From: Symbiodinium sp. CCMP2592
Lineage: Eukaryota > Sar > Dinophyceae > Suessiales > Symbiodiniaceae
Assembly: GCA_905221615.1 (NCBI GenBank)
Contig: CAJNDT010000946.1
Coordinates: forward strand, 184,001 to 248,000
Length of the DNA stretch: 64,000 nucleotides
Direction of reading: 5' to 3'
Positions 50,505 through 61,179 of this stretch are shown here, one piece after another; positions within the stretch are counted from its first letter, which is position 1, and every line of letters starts with the position of its first letter. Position numbers and translations under genes: made by a program. The notes below the pieces were generated by a model. It saw nothing but the letters and a program-made list of their open reading frames with translations. It had not been told where the DNA came from and did no database searches.

Positions 50505-51576
50505 TTGCACTTAGAGGGGTAAAGTGGAGCATGAAGAGGATTTGGTCTCGCATCAACACCTTCTGCCACCCCGAGCTTTGAGCTCACAAGGGCTGGGGCC
50601 CCGCACTCTACACCCTGCGATCAAGAAAACCTACACTCATACATGCGACATGCTAGAAACGGACCAAAACCGGTAGACCCTAAACCCTAAACCCAGACCC
50701 TAAGAGCCCTGATACGTGTAAGACCTACGCAGCACTTATGGACAGACTTCGAGCTCGCTCTCTGCAAACCCTTGTGGGTTTAGGGGTAATGGATAAGGAG
50801 ATAGGGACAACGGCTCAGGAGAAACTATGCAGAACGGTCGATATGTTATGGGGCTTAGGGATAAGGGATGAGGAAGGATACAGATAGCGGTTTAGGGGAA
50901 GCTATGGTGTTCGATGTGCCCCTGAGATTCCAGCTATGTAGAGTAGGTTTACTCGTTACTGGTATTCTATGGTGTATCCAGGGCAGAAGAGAACTTGTTA
51001 CTGGGCTTGGGCTCCCAGTAGCAATAGGATAACTATGAATGCATGCCGAGTGATCAGGTTAAGAGTAGAGTCAGTGCATCTTTGCACATATCGTCAAAGA
51101 ATGTATCTGCAGTTAAAGATCCAGATCTGTACATGCAGTGTGGGACCGATCGTCAACTTCCTTCCCGAAACCACAAATGCAAAGGAGCAACATCGGGATT
51201 TCGATGTTTGCTGCACACATTTTTCACACATATACCAACCTTCCTACATACCCCTACCTGTGTACGGAGGGGCGGCAGGCAGGAAGGGAGGGAGGTGTCT
51301 GCCTACGTGCTGATATGCTGATCCGCTCATGTAGGTATGTGTTGATTAATGCCAGTGGCCGTATTCTGAGGCAACCCAGGCATCCAGGTCCTCTGAATTA
51401 GTAGGTTCATATGTTATCTACCCCACTAACCTATTGAATAGGTAACGCTAAACCCGAGCCGCCACAACCCCTAAACCCTAAACCCCTAAACTCCAAACCC
51501 CATAGACCCCTAAACCCCTGAACCCAGACCCTAAACCCAAACCGCCTAAACTCCAAACCCCTAAACCCCTTTTTAG

Positions 51577-51663
51577 GTAGCCGAAGCCCCAGAGCAGCCC
51601 AGGCATCAAGGGCGCCGTCGGGCGGTGCCCGAGTGGGCCCGGAAGGCGGATAGCTGGCCTTGA
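51577..51663 (+). CDS. Terminal-exon candidate (28 aa and stop)
   Basis: Acceptor CCTTTTTAG; codes VAEAPEQPRHQGRRRAVPEW then ARKADSWP and TGA. Arg/Pro-rich C-terminal tail. GC-rich island between CCCTAAA motifs and a (TA)n tract. Confidence 0.45.
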   Translation, partial: VAEAPEQPRHQGRRRAVPEWARKADSWP

Positions 51664-51696
51664 GGGCTTCGAAACTTTGGGTTGTTATTGTGGCAT

Positions 51697-51697
51697 G

Positions 51698-51739
<42 letters not shown>

Positions 51740-51970
51740 TACATATGTATATATATATATATATGTATGTATATATTGGAATTTCGATTACTTTTATTAT
51801 TGCTATTATGATTATGATTATCGCTAATACTTGTTAGTTAGTATCAGTATTCGTATTCGTGTTAGTATGAGTATTTGTATTGGCATTAGTATTCTATACC
51901 ATACATGATATACCACATGCACAACATGTGTATGTATGTATATCTATATCTATATCTATATCTATATATG
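51697..51970. repeat. (TA)n, ATT-rich and TATATC repeats
   Basis: (TA)11 and two further (TA)n tracts to 51770, then TATTAG-like repeats and (TATATC)5 at 51938-51967. Confidence 0.9.
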
Positions 51971-52731
51971 CAAAAACATTTAACGGGCTTGAAGAGGGTT
52001 TAGAGGCTCACAGTGGCTGGGGTGCTTGAGCGTTTGGTCTTCTGCCGTTGGAGGTTAGAGGGTTTTAAGAAAACGGGTCGATTTCCAAGGTATCGAGCTA
52101 GATAATGGCACTATCACGATGCAAGTAGCAGTCTTTGGCCCTTAATGCCTGAAACAAGCCCTAAACCCAAATCCCTAAACCCCGAACCCTAAACCCCTAA
52201 AGAGGAGGTCTTAGAAGTGCTGCGACATGGACTGCAGTTCACGAGGAGACTTTTTGTTGTCGCTGCCGTTATCTGTTTGATCTGTCTGTAGGGTTTAGGG
52301 ATTTAGGACTTAGGGCTGATTCATGACCATGAGTATTCTGAACCAGCAGACTGAAACCATTGAAGCAATACGGAAAGCTCCGAGGGGAATGTCGCCATGT
52401 TACACCGGACCGTGGGAGTTTGAGAAATGAGCAACCTTCGTATTGAACCGACCCTCGTTCAGTTTAAGGTACCCGCGAACAACACAACCTGCATATGAGT
52501 CTGATTGTGGAACCCTGCGAAGACCCGCTGTCTACCCTGACGATACTTCTAAGAGCCCAATAAACACATTATCAAAAACGATCGAAACCCTGTATACTAT
52601 AAACCCTTGACCGTAAACTCGGTAAACCCTTGACCTGAAAACCTACGTACCCTACATACCCGAAACCCCACAACTCCAACTGCACTATATACCGTAAGCC
52701 TTCAGCCCGGTATACCTTGAGCCCCAAATAG

Positions 52732-52800
52732 GTGGCGGCTGGCCGCAGTGGAAGCGTCGAGGTCCGTACCGACTCTGGCAGTACGGAAGGCCGCGGATCA
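52732..52800 (+). CDS. Exon 1 of a two-exon group (23 aa)
   Basis: Acceptor CCCCAAATAG, donor GTAAGA; 69 nt, phase 0 at both ends. Codes VAAGRSGSVEVRTDSGSTEG then RGS. It joins in frame to 53133-53183, which ends in a stop. No family recognised. Confidence 0.55.
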
Positions 52801-53132
52801 GTAAGAGAGCGAGAGCGAGCGGCGTTCGGAAGGATTCATACATGCATGTCTACATCAACCTGCTTGCGCCGAATGGACCATGTCTCACAAGGCCAACAAC
52901 TGCCAGACCCCCAAAGCCCTGAAACCCCAAAGCGCAGCAAGAGCCAGTTAGCAAGGACATGGAAGAGACATGTCGTCATCATTGTTGGCTTTGCAGCAAG
53001 AGACCCTAAACCCTGAAACCTAAATCCTAAACTCCAAAGCCTGGAGCCTTAAGGGTTTGGGGGCTTAGGGTTTGGGCTTTACGGTTTTGGGGTTTAGGGA
53101 AATCCCCTGAATTCCGAGAAGTTTTGTGCCAG

Positions 53133-53183
53133 GATTTTGGCCTCAAGGCCTTCGAGCAGGCACCGTGGATCGTGGCGGCGTAG
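53133..53183 (+). CDS. Terminal exon of a two-exon group (16 aa and stop)
   Basis: Acceptor GTTTTGTGCCAG; codes DFGLKAFEQAPWIVAA then TAG, phase 0. The intron from 52801 is 332 bp with GT-AG ends. Confidence 0.55.
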   Translation, partial: DFGLKAFEQAPWIVAA

Positions 53184-53249
53184 CCTTGCACTGAGCATCG
53201 GCACTTCTGGGGTCGCCAAAGACACCAGGGAAACAACAAGGCAACTGTA

Positions 53250-54900
53250 CATGGCTTCGCTTACATACAGATGTACTATACAGATGTGTATATATACATT
53301 TATTATGTAAGATATGTATATATACATTGTATAATATATAGATAGAATCATGTACAAGCATAGAGAGAGACATATACTATGTACATCTGTTGTATAGGTG
53401 CACGAACAATACTGGACAACGAGATACTGTACTTACCCACAAGCAGTTCAAGCATGTGCTTATATGTATGTGTGCATAGTTATGCACCTACATAATCAGC
53501 GAGAGTCTCGTGAATTGTCGAGTGTAGTGTGTGTATACACGTCTAGATATATAGATGGAGGTTGGTACATAGGAACGTCACAAGTCACTGCACAGGTGTC
53601 CGTTGTATGTAGTGTCTGGGGTTTGTCTAGGGATCGAGGCTTTCAATATGCCCCACCCAAAAAGGCTGATTGCACCCGAAAACCCGATGCCCCTTACGGC
53701 CAGACCAACTTTCCGTACACAGGTTCGAAGCGTGATGAGGCTTCAAGCCCCCAAGCCATACATGCTCGGTGTGTGAATATAGACATGTCAGGGTTTCGAC
53801 ATTTAGGCTTTGTGCCGCAAAATCTCAAATCCTACAAGCCGGGGCGATGCAGCAGCATTTCGGCCCCGAACTCAAAACCCACAACCTTGAACGGGCAAGC
53901 ACCCGGACCAGCAGCGCATACCCAAACCTTTTGCCCCTAAACTCCTCTTGTTTGGAAAGCCAGACAGTCCTTCAGTGCATTATTCTCGATCAGGTTAGAT
54001 CGTGTTCTGTGAGGTTACACTATACTACGCTTTTAACTACATTGTTACAGCGTTTTTTTCATAAGAGTGTATAGTGTTTTTTTGCTGCGGTACTTAGGGC
54101 TCAGAACCTTGGGACTTTTAGTTTCGGGAGTTGTGGGTGTGGGGCTGCTCATGTAGAACCTTGGAAAGTCTGACCCCTTGAATCCAAATTAGAAGTTCAA
54201 CAGCGCCGGAGGGGTAGAGTCGTAAGCAGCTGGAAGCACAGTTACTCTCCCGGGGCGTATTCGGCCCTGGCTAGAGCCTTATGATCCCGCAGAATGACGT
54301 CTGAGGCTTACCCGCAGAGGCAGCGGCAGCATCCGGCGTTCCGTGGTCCAACGATATAGACTGAACGATGGGTAATTACTGCTATTCCCTCACAATCCGA
54401 GGCCTGTTTGCTAATCAACTGTTTGGACATGTTACATTTTGGCTTTGTCCTTTCCGACGTACTTGCCAATTCCTCACTCGCAATTTCACTCACTCACTTA
54501 CGTACCTACTCACAAACTTACTTACTTTCGCACACTTACTCGTGTTGCTGGTCACCAAGCACATGAACCACTGGCTTCCGGCATGTCCTCCTTCTGAGGG
54601 GCCCTTGGTTACCTGAGGCTCATACGCCTCATACGCGTTCCTTGCACCAGGTTGAGGTTTACCCTAAGGTCCCTAACATTTTAGGGAACCTCATCAGAAT
54701 GTAGGATTTCTGAGACCCCAAAGAGTCCCAAGGGCTCTCCCTAGGAGATTCCGGACCCTCTTGTAAAGAGATACCTGGACCCTTCGGGTTGAGGGGCCCG
54801 AAACCCGTAAGTGGGAGAGCCCATGTTGCCAGTTCGGAGATTTGGCACTCCAGGTCCTTGCTGCAACCTGCGTCAATACCTTATACAAGTGCCTCACCCA
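53250..54900. other. Mostly non-coding stretch
   Basis: TATA/TGTA-rich DNA at 53260-53400. A 180-codon plus frame (53398-53940) has no domain and is near chance length. A possible exon fragment (RQRQHPAFRGPT) follows GCAG near 54315. Confidence 0.35.
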
Positions 54901-55001
54901 AAGGCTCCATGTACCTTTATAGTAGATACTTAAGCCCCAAAGTAGTCCCTATATAGGTACTTTGAGGCCTAAGTATCTACTATAAGGGTACATGGAGCCT
55001 T
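54901..55001. mobile_element. MITE-like element, family A
   Basis: AAGGCTCCATGTACCTTTAT at the left and its near-exact inverse ATAAGGGTACATGGAGCCTT at the right. Least diverged A copy; the interior CTATATAGGTACTTTGAGGC is typical. Confidence 0.95.
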
Positions 55002-55789
55002 AGGGTCAAGCATCTTTGACAGATGATCGTAGAATGCTTCCAGTATGGATAGTGCCGGTTTTCTGCCCAGCAACAGCTTTAATATTCGTACTACGCTGAA
55101 CGAAAAGGGCAAGAGCTCACAGCAAGCTCCAATACGGAGAGCCCTACTAAACCGCCCTGACGCCCTAAAGTCCTGAAGCCAAAAAGCCCTAAAACCCTCA
55201 AGTCGTCTAAAGTCCTGAAGCCCCAAACCCCTAAAGTCCCAAATCCCGAAAGCTCTAAATTCCTAGAGTTTGAACTTAACCTTACACCGTAGTTTCGAAA
55301 CCCTAAAAGCCCATTTCCCCAAAGCCTCAGACACAGGGTCCCTCTTACAGCATGTTCTTTATTCGGGCTTATGCTAGGGCCCTACAAAAAGACGGGGGAT
55401 TCTTGGACCTGTCTCCTCTTCCTTGAGTCAAAAACACCTAAGTTCATGGTTTTGGGGTTCAGGATTCAGCGTTTAGGGCTCGGGGTGCAGGATTCAGGGT
55501 TCGGGCAGCGGTTTTTTTGGGGTAGTATAGCCCCTATATAATCCCTATATATATAACCAAAAAGCTTTAGTTCCCCATGATACCCGACAAGCAGATAACT
55601 TAAGTTACCATAATAGGGGATCTATACGGGTTCCTTTAAGGGATCTATAAGGGCCCCCTGAAGGCATCTATAAGAGTTCCTTTAAAGGCCATGGAACCAA
55701 CGGGTGCAGGCCTGCCAGCTTCAGCGATGGATCTCGCTTCTGGGAGGGGCCGGCAACCCGGTCTTTCCGAGAAGCTTTCTACCCTTGGG

Positions 55790-56030
55790 CTCTAAGGGTT
55801 CATATGGGTGGTTGTCAATATTAGGGTCCCGTTTGGGGTACCCTAAATATTAGGTGCCGTAGTATTTCAGGGACCCAAAGAGGGCATAAGTTTGAGAGCC
55901 GCCCATATCCTAAGGCTTTTGGGCCCAAAGACCATACTAAATACGGCCTTTGACCATACTAAATACGGCCTTTGACCATACTAAATACGGCCTTTGACCA
56001 TACTAAATACGGCCTTTGGGCTACTCTGAG
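55790..56030. mobile_element. Family H element with a nested family C and a 22-bp tandem array
   Basis: CTCTAAGGGTTCAT continues after the insert as ATCCTAAGGCTTTTGGGCCC. Inside the remainder, GACCATACTAAATACGGCCT plus TT is repeated four times exactly (55930-56017), against a single copy in related elements. Confidence 0.85.
55805..55905. mobile_element. Family C element nested in family H
   Basis: TGGGTGGTTGTCAATATTAG at the left and GAGAGCCGCCCA at the right; TA on both sides (55803-55804, 55906-55907). The uninterrupted H copy at 57589 reads CTCATATTTT at this point. Confidence 0.9.
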
Positions 56031-56123
56031 CCTGAGGGTAAGGTTGAGGCCAGCTAAGGCATCGGGTTTAGAAGGTCAGTCTCCCACAGCAACTCCCAGG
56101 AGGTTTAGAGTTTAGGGTTTCCC

Positions 56124-56209
56124 TACGGGTCTATGTGCCCATGTAGTATACCTAGGCCTTAAAGTACCTATATAAGAGTCCCAGTCTAGATTAATCCACG
56201 GAGCCTTAG
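56124..56209. mobile_element. Family A element, diverged
   Basis: ACGGGTCTATGTGCCCATGT at the left; right end reduced to CACGGAGCCTTAG. Confidence 0.5.
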
Positions 56210-56274
56210 GGCTTTATGGCACAGGAACCAGGAAGTAGACACTTCAGGGTTTGGGAGTCCCGGATACTCCGCCC

Positions 56275-56375
56275 ATCTTAGCCCCAAATAACCCTGCCCT
56301 TTGAAGGGCTTACGTAAGGAACGCATAAAAAAGGAACCCCCAAAAAAGGTGGATTTTAATTACAGGGTCCGGGTG
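56275..56375. mobile_element. Family L element, diverged
   Basis: AGCCCCAAATAACCCTGCCC at the left and AGGTGGATTTTAATTACAGG at the right. Confidence 0.45.
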
Positions 56376-56895
56376 AAGCCTGTCGAGTTCGGCCACTGAG
56401 CTGTAAAACACTGAACCTCGACGAACCCAGCAGGCCGCGTTTAGGGTTTAGGATTTATACAGGGTTTAGGGTTTAGGGCTGCGCTTTGGTTTGAGAATGT
56501 TGGCTTGGGGGTTGGGGCTCACAGTGGGTTGTATATGGCTGTTAGAGTAGCATTTAGGGCTTAGCATGTTGGGGGATGATGAGTTCCGGGATATCGTGCT
56601 GCATTGCTGCTGTCAGCAGTCGTACAGTTTCGGAGTGAGGGCTCAATTTATAGGGTTTAGGGTTTAGAGACATTGCTGTTTGTAAGACTCTTGCGCGGCG
56701 AATGGTTCGTGGGGGCCCATGAAAACACAAGCCCTGAATCGAAAACGGCATACATGGCTAGGGTGTAGGTTTTATGAGGGTTTAAATGCTCCGGGACCAG
56801 ATGTTGCGACAGAGAAGGAATGACGCTAGTCGTGTGCAAATCGTGTCCCTATTCGCTGCCCGACGCCAATACTACTGGACCGGGGCCTATACCCG

Positions 56896-56980
56896 AAGGG
56901 ACCCTGTACCCAAACAGTTTATACACTGGCCATTGAAGTAGTCCCTGTTTAAGTACATGGGGGTACATGGACCCTTAGGG
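56896..56980. mobile_element. Family A element, short
   Basis: AGGGACCCTGTACCCAAACA at the left and GGGGTACATGGACCCTTAGG at the right. Confidence 0.65.
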
Positions 56981-57065
56981 ATACAGCCCATTTTACACCC
57001 TCAACACCAAAGGCACTCCAATGAGGCGCGGTGCCGAAGCGTCCATGCTGTTGAATATAACCCCT

Positions 57066-57147
57066 AAGGCTCAAAATAGCCCAAAAGCCTTACATAGTAT
57101 GGTCTTTGGGCCCAAAAGCCTGAAGATATGAGTCCTTAGAGCCAAAG
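57066..57147. mobile_element. Family H element
   Basis: AAGGCTCAAAATAGCCCAAA at the left and GATATGAGTCCTTAGAGCC at the right, inner CATAGTATGGTCTTTGGGCC. Confidence 0.75.
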
Positions 57148-57505
57148 GGTAAGTCAGTTTGAAGAAAGGAAAGGTAAAGAACGCCTTTTAAGTGAGCCCC
57201 TTTATGCTTGTATCCGAATCCCCAGCCCAATGCTGAAGCTTATGAGGCCCTGTTTAAAACCCTACGACACGCCTCAAAGCTAAACCCTCATCCAAATCCT
57301 TATAACGCAGTTGATACGTCCATGGCATGCCCCAATGCTCCTAAGTACGTATATGGGCGTTACTTCCCCAAATCAGAACCTTAACTCCTAATATAGAAAC
57401 CTTGAAATAAATTCTACTGTGTATATGTATATATATATATATATATATATGTACAGAGTATAGGTATTTAGGACCCTTTGTGAGGGTTTCGTTTCTTGAG
57501 AGCAG

Positions 57506-57543
57506 GCCACGTCCTGCTGCCTCGTGCGCACGGCCGGGGCCAG
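57506..57543 (+). CDS. Exon candidate, unknown
   Basis: Acceptor TTGAGAGCAG, donor GTCGGA. Codes ATSCCLVRTAGA plus two bases. Short but GC-rich with both splice signals. Confidence 0.35.
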
Positions 57544-57562
57544 GTCGGACCATTCCTACCCT

Positions 57563-57759
57563 AAGGGCCTATGTGTTCATGCAGTAAAACCCTTGGCTCT
57601 AAGGACTCATATTTTGACGCTTTTGGGCCCAAAGACCATACTATGTAAGGCTTTCGGGCTATTTTGAGTCTTAGAGAAAACCAATGAAGTAGCCCCCCCA
57701 ACAGGGTACTTTAGCCCCTAGAAAGATCTATATGGCTACATGGGTACATGGACCCTTAG
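57563..57759. mobile_element. Family A element interrupted by family H
   Basis: CTAAGGGCCTATGTGTTCAT at the left, ATGGGTACATGGACCCTTAG at the right. The H insert at 57589-57667 (inverse orientation to 57066) accounts for the excess length. Confidence 0.75.
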
Positions 57760-58407
57760 GGCCTCAGGGTTAGGGAGAATCTGAAGCGCCACCTAGGTGT
57801 TAGGGGTGTTTCTTTGGTTTACCAAGGGCTCTATGGGGGTTCTGCAAAGGCTTTATGAAGGCTCCACAATAGTTCTATGAGGGTTTAGAAAGGGTTATAT
57901 ACAAGGTACTTACAGGATTATATTTTAGGCCCCGAAAGATCGTAGTTTGGTTTTAGGAGTTCTAGTCGTTGCTCGTTTTCTTTGACTCAGCGCTTGCCAT
58001 TCTGTTTGGATGTGGGGATTTTGGAAGATTCGGGGAATTCTGCAAGGATTGAGGGGCACAGGTTTCTGAACTGATTAGGCTCTCCACCTGCTCTCCACCA
58101 TATCCTAAGTACCCTCTGTTGGGGGCCCATAGCTTCCCTATTTCATGGTACAAGATGCCACTTGGAGCTTGCCAAGGCGCTTTCGTGTCTGGTGTTGTGT
58201 TGGACTCTGGACAACCACACTATAGCGTGCCCAAACAACCGATTCTAATCATTAAGGCCCAACACCCTACTCTAATTACTAAGGACCCTATAATATTAAA
58301 ACCCCCAATGATACCAAATATAGTAACGCTTAGAGGACCCTTTTTAAGAACCCTTTAAAGGAACCCTACTCTAATCATTAAGGCCCCTCCTCTTTCTGTG
58401 GGACGAG

Positions 58408-58437
58408 CTTCTCACCTCCTGGGCTCGCCTTCGGCAG
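58408..58437 (+). CDS. Exon candidate, unknown
   Basis: After GTGGGACGAG, codes LLTSWARLRQ and is followed by GCACAG (GC donor); the frame stays open for a further 20 codons (AQKGRRSPPKGFQTAEA). Basic, helical. Confidence 0.35.
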
Positions 58438-58606
58438 GCACAGAAAGGCCGCCGCAGTCCGCCAAAAGGCTTCCAGACAGCAGAAGCTTGTCCTAGGCCC
58501 TTGTTATGTAGGGTTAGGGTCGAGGGCTTGTGGCGTAGGCTTTGGTATTTAAGGTGGCGAAATATTAAAGTCCAGAGTTGACAAGGTTTTTCTAAGGATA
58601 GAGTCC

Positions 58607-58738
58607 ACTTGGAGAGGCAGGGGACTGAGTATATAAGTAGGCTATAAGTAGAGTTAAAGTTATAAGTACCCTAAACGGAGTTACCCCAATTATGTCCCTA
58701 CTTATCAACGACTTACTAAGTCCCCTGCCCCTCCAAGC
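58607..58738. mobile_element. MITE-like element, family D
   Basis: ACTTGGAGAGGCAGGGGACT at the left, AAGTCCCCTGCCCCTCCAAG at the right; one arm has TATAAGTAGGC repeated. Confidence 0.9.
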
Positions 58739-59154
58739 AGGGCTTGATTTCAGGTTTCAGGTGGTTAGAGGTCCGGAGCATCTTAGGGTTTAGGGACATA
58801 GCTTGAGGAGTTATGCAAAGTCATTCGCGTATTTGACAATCAAGGTACAGAGGACTAACTATTGTGGTTCCATTGCGGGAGCTCGCTGACGCACAGGGAG
58901 ACCTATTCACCCGCCTGCTTTGGCATCCGTTGGTAAAGACAAGATTGCCAGAAACTTGTTGAGTATAGCTCCTCTAGACATATACAGTAGTAGGGTTTAT
59001 ATAGGGCTTAGGGTTTGTAGGGTTTAGGACCTATCGGCCCCCCTGTCCAAACGAAGATGGCAATGGGGGAATCCTGGGTTCGGAGTTGATGGCAGCTCAA
59101 GATGATAATGCACCCTTGAACATAGGTTCATGAATATGGCATGGACAATGGGAT

Positions 59155-59559
59155 TTGGTTGTTGGCCAAGGTTCGGAGATTCCGGTTCTGACGGTAGGTT
59201 TGTCGGTGCAGAAACACTGCCACCTCATCGTGGAAGCCTCAAAAAGCCAAACACAGCTGGAGCATGCTATCGCTGCAGTCAGCCTGGGCAAGGTGCAAGG
59301 CGGTGCCTCTGGCAACATTGTCCTGCTGTTCGACTCGAACCTGTGGGGGGAGGCCATTACCTGCCCCCACGTGAGGCGACCTCCGGTCGCCAAGGCTGCA
59401 GTGCAGAAGATTTGGAAAGCCGTACAGGCGGCCCGACTCCGGCCAGATCAGGGCGGACTCATGGCTCCGCACGACGTGTTGTGCATCGTGGACGGTGGAC
59501 GATCGGATGAGTCACTCCGGCAGCACTTCGGCATGCTTATGTTCCGCGATCGGTGGTAG
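59155..59559 (+). CDS. ORF of 134 aa, unknown, GC-rich
   Basis: A continuous GC-rich frame ending at TAG (59557-59559). The listed first codon is a GTT/TTG-type position, so the true beginning may be a splice site or further left. Contains TVGLSVQKHCHLIVEASKSQ, an inner GASGNIVLLFDSNLWGEAI and an end HDVLCIVDGGRSDESLRQHF. Strand and helix alternation looks like an alpha/beta domain; no catalytic motif recognised. It is longer than any other exon here, so it may be a retrocopy or a last exon. Confidence 0.5.
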   Translation: MVVGQGSEIPVLTVGLSVQKHCHLIVEASKSQTQLEHAIAAVSLGKVQGGASGNIVLLFDSNLWGEAITCPHVRRPPVAKAAVQKIWKAVQAARLRPDQGGLMAPHDVLCIVDGGRSDESLRQHFGMLMFRDRW

Positions 59560-60041
59560 TGGTTTGAGATTAAAGCGGATTGCGGAAAAGTCGAGAAGCA
59601 TCAATCCAACAGTCCTTGTTCCTGAAATGGAAACAACAACTGTTCAAGCTTAGGATCTATGATCTACAGTCGAATTAACTATGGTCCGGGGTTCAGGGAT
59701 TGTCGGGTGTGCTCCAGTGAGTTCTGTGATGTAACTCCTTTTAGCAATTTTGCGTCCGGCTTTGCGATATATTGGACATGACCCACGCAGCAAGGCAGGG
59801 GCTGAAAATTAGAATGTAAACACGAGTCTTGTGAGGAGTACCGAAGCTTCTACGTTTCTCCACCCGGTCGTATTCGTTCAAGGTTTCCACCCTCGTCTGC
59901 CCAGCCGCCCCGGGCGGACGACTCCGACAGCAAGGAAGGCCGTCCGTGCTTGCTAATCCTTCCTAGTTGTTGAAGCACCCACGTCTCATGTGTGCACAGA
60001 CTTTGTTGTGATTTGGTCAGTGATTCGGTTTTCGTCTTAGC

Positions 60042-60776
60042 ATGAGTTTTTCCCGTCTGATGTTCGTGCTTTTGCTGATGATCAACATGCCGATGAATGT
60101 CTGTCTTGTCTGCTGGCGGCGGTCTAAATCCCAGGCAGGGCCTGCAAACAGAGGTGCGGAGCTTGGGACAAAACTCTCGCGACGTGAGCTGTCAACCATA
60201 GACATCGAAAGTTGTTTCAAAGAGCCACGGATCCTGAATTGTGCATTTCCGTTCATAAGCGCGACAAAATGCGACCGAGGGGCTACGTCGAAAGTGCGAA
60301 GAGAAGACAGGATTTCTTTCCGGCCCCTGAAACCCCAAGCCCGTCTGCAACTCCACACCTGCAAGGGCCACCAGGCTAGTGGGTCCTTGTCTGGGTCCTT
60401 TTCTACGGTTGCAAAACTATTCTTGGGACCTATAAAGAGGGACCCTGATTTAGAGAGTTTCTCGCAAGTCTGCATGCAGCTGGAGAAAGTCGGAGCATCA
60501 GCCCGAGAATGGCTTTGTAAGTTAGGAACGCTGTTTCAGGATGTTTGGGGTCAGCAGATTGCATATTGTCGTTCGGGTTGGTTTAGATTAACCCTAGGCA
60601 ATGTGCGTGGCAATTGCAGGCTCAAAGAAGCCTCCACAACCGGAAGAACGGAAAGCCAGGTGCCTGGGGTAATATATGGACTCGTGATGTTCTTCCTTAG
60701 AGTTCCTTCATGCGTTGTTAGCATAAACACGCCCGTCAACCCTGGTCTTATCCTGCAAACCTCATACACCCTATAA
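60042..60776 (+). CDS. ORF of 244 aa with a signal-peptide-like start, unknown
   Basis: ATG-to-TAA frame, the longest outside the retroelement and rough edge ORF. The N-terminus MSFSRLMFVLLLMINMPMNV followed by CLVCWRR resembles a signal peptide or anchor. No domain recognised in the rest. A rough estimate puts a chance frame this long at well under one per window, but base composition is not strongly coding, and a 152-codon frame lies opposite. Confidence 0.35.
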   Translation: MSFSRLMFVLLLMINMPMNVCLVCWRRSKSQAGPANRGAELGTKLSRRELSTIDIESCFKEPRILNCAFPFISATKCDRGATSKVRREDRISFRPLKPQARLQLHTCKGHQASGSLSGSFSTVAKLFLGPIKRDPDLESFSQVCMQLEKVGASAREWLCKLGTLFQDVWGQQIAYCRSGWFRLTLGNVRGNCRLKEASTTGRTESQVPGVIYGLVMFFLRVPSCVVSINTPVNPGLILQTSYTL

Positions 60777-60828
60777 GCTTGATAAGCCTCCAAAGGCTAA
60801 ATCCTATAATGATTCAGGCTTCTATGTT

Positions 60829-60940
60829 ACCCAGAGGGTCCACAGACACTACTATTCTGGAATTAGGTACCAAAAGACCATCCCTATTATGGTTTTTGGG
60901 ATCTAGTTCCATAATGGTAGTGTATATGGACCCTCTGGGT
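60829..60940. mobile_element. MITE-like element, family E
   Basis: ACCCAGAGGGTCCACAGACA at the left, GTGTATATGGACCCTCTGGG at the right, inner GGAATTAGGTACC and GATCTAGTTCC. Confidence 0.9.
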
Positions 60941-61062
60941 TAGCTTCGGGCTTTGGCCTCCGCGACCCGAATGCTTGAACCTTATGGCAAAGTCTACTTG
61001 TCCATGTATTAAGGGACCCTTTACGGGTACCATAGGTCTTTAGGGATTACATAGGGTATATG

Positions 61063-61172
61063 GGTCCAGGTGTCCATATAATTAGTAGATACATGGGCCC
61101 TACAGTACCTGTATAAGGACTACTTCAAGGCCAAAGTACATAGCAAAAGATGTTTGCACATGGGCCCTTCAT
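61063..61172. mobile_element. Family A element, diverged
   Basis: ATGGGTCCAGGTGTCCATAT at the left and TGTTTGCACATGGGCCCTTC at the right; inner AAGGCCAAAGTACATAG. Confidence 0.6.
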
Positions 61173-61179
61173 TAGGCTT

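Noticed and set aside
53398-53940. 180-codon plus frame
   Set aside because: No domain, AT-rich start derived from TGTA repeats, and frames of this length are expected about once by chance in a window this size.
55930-56017. CRISPR-like array
   Set aside because: The units are contiguous with no spacers and lie inside a eukaryotic palindromic element.
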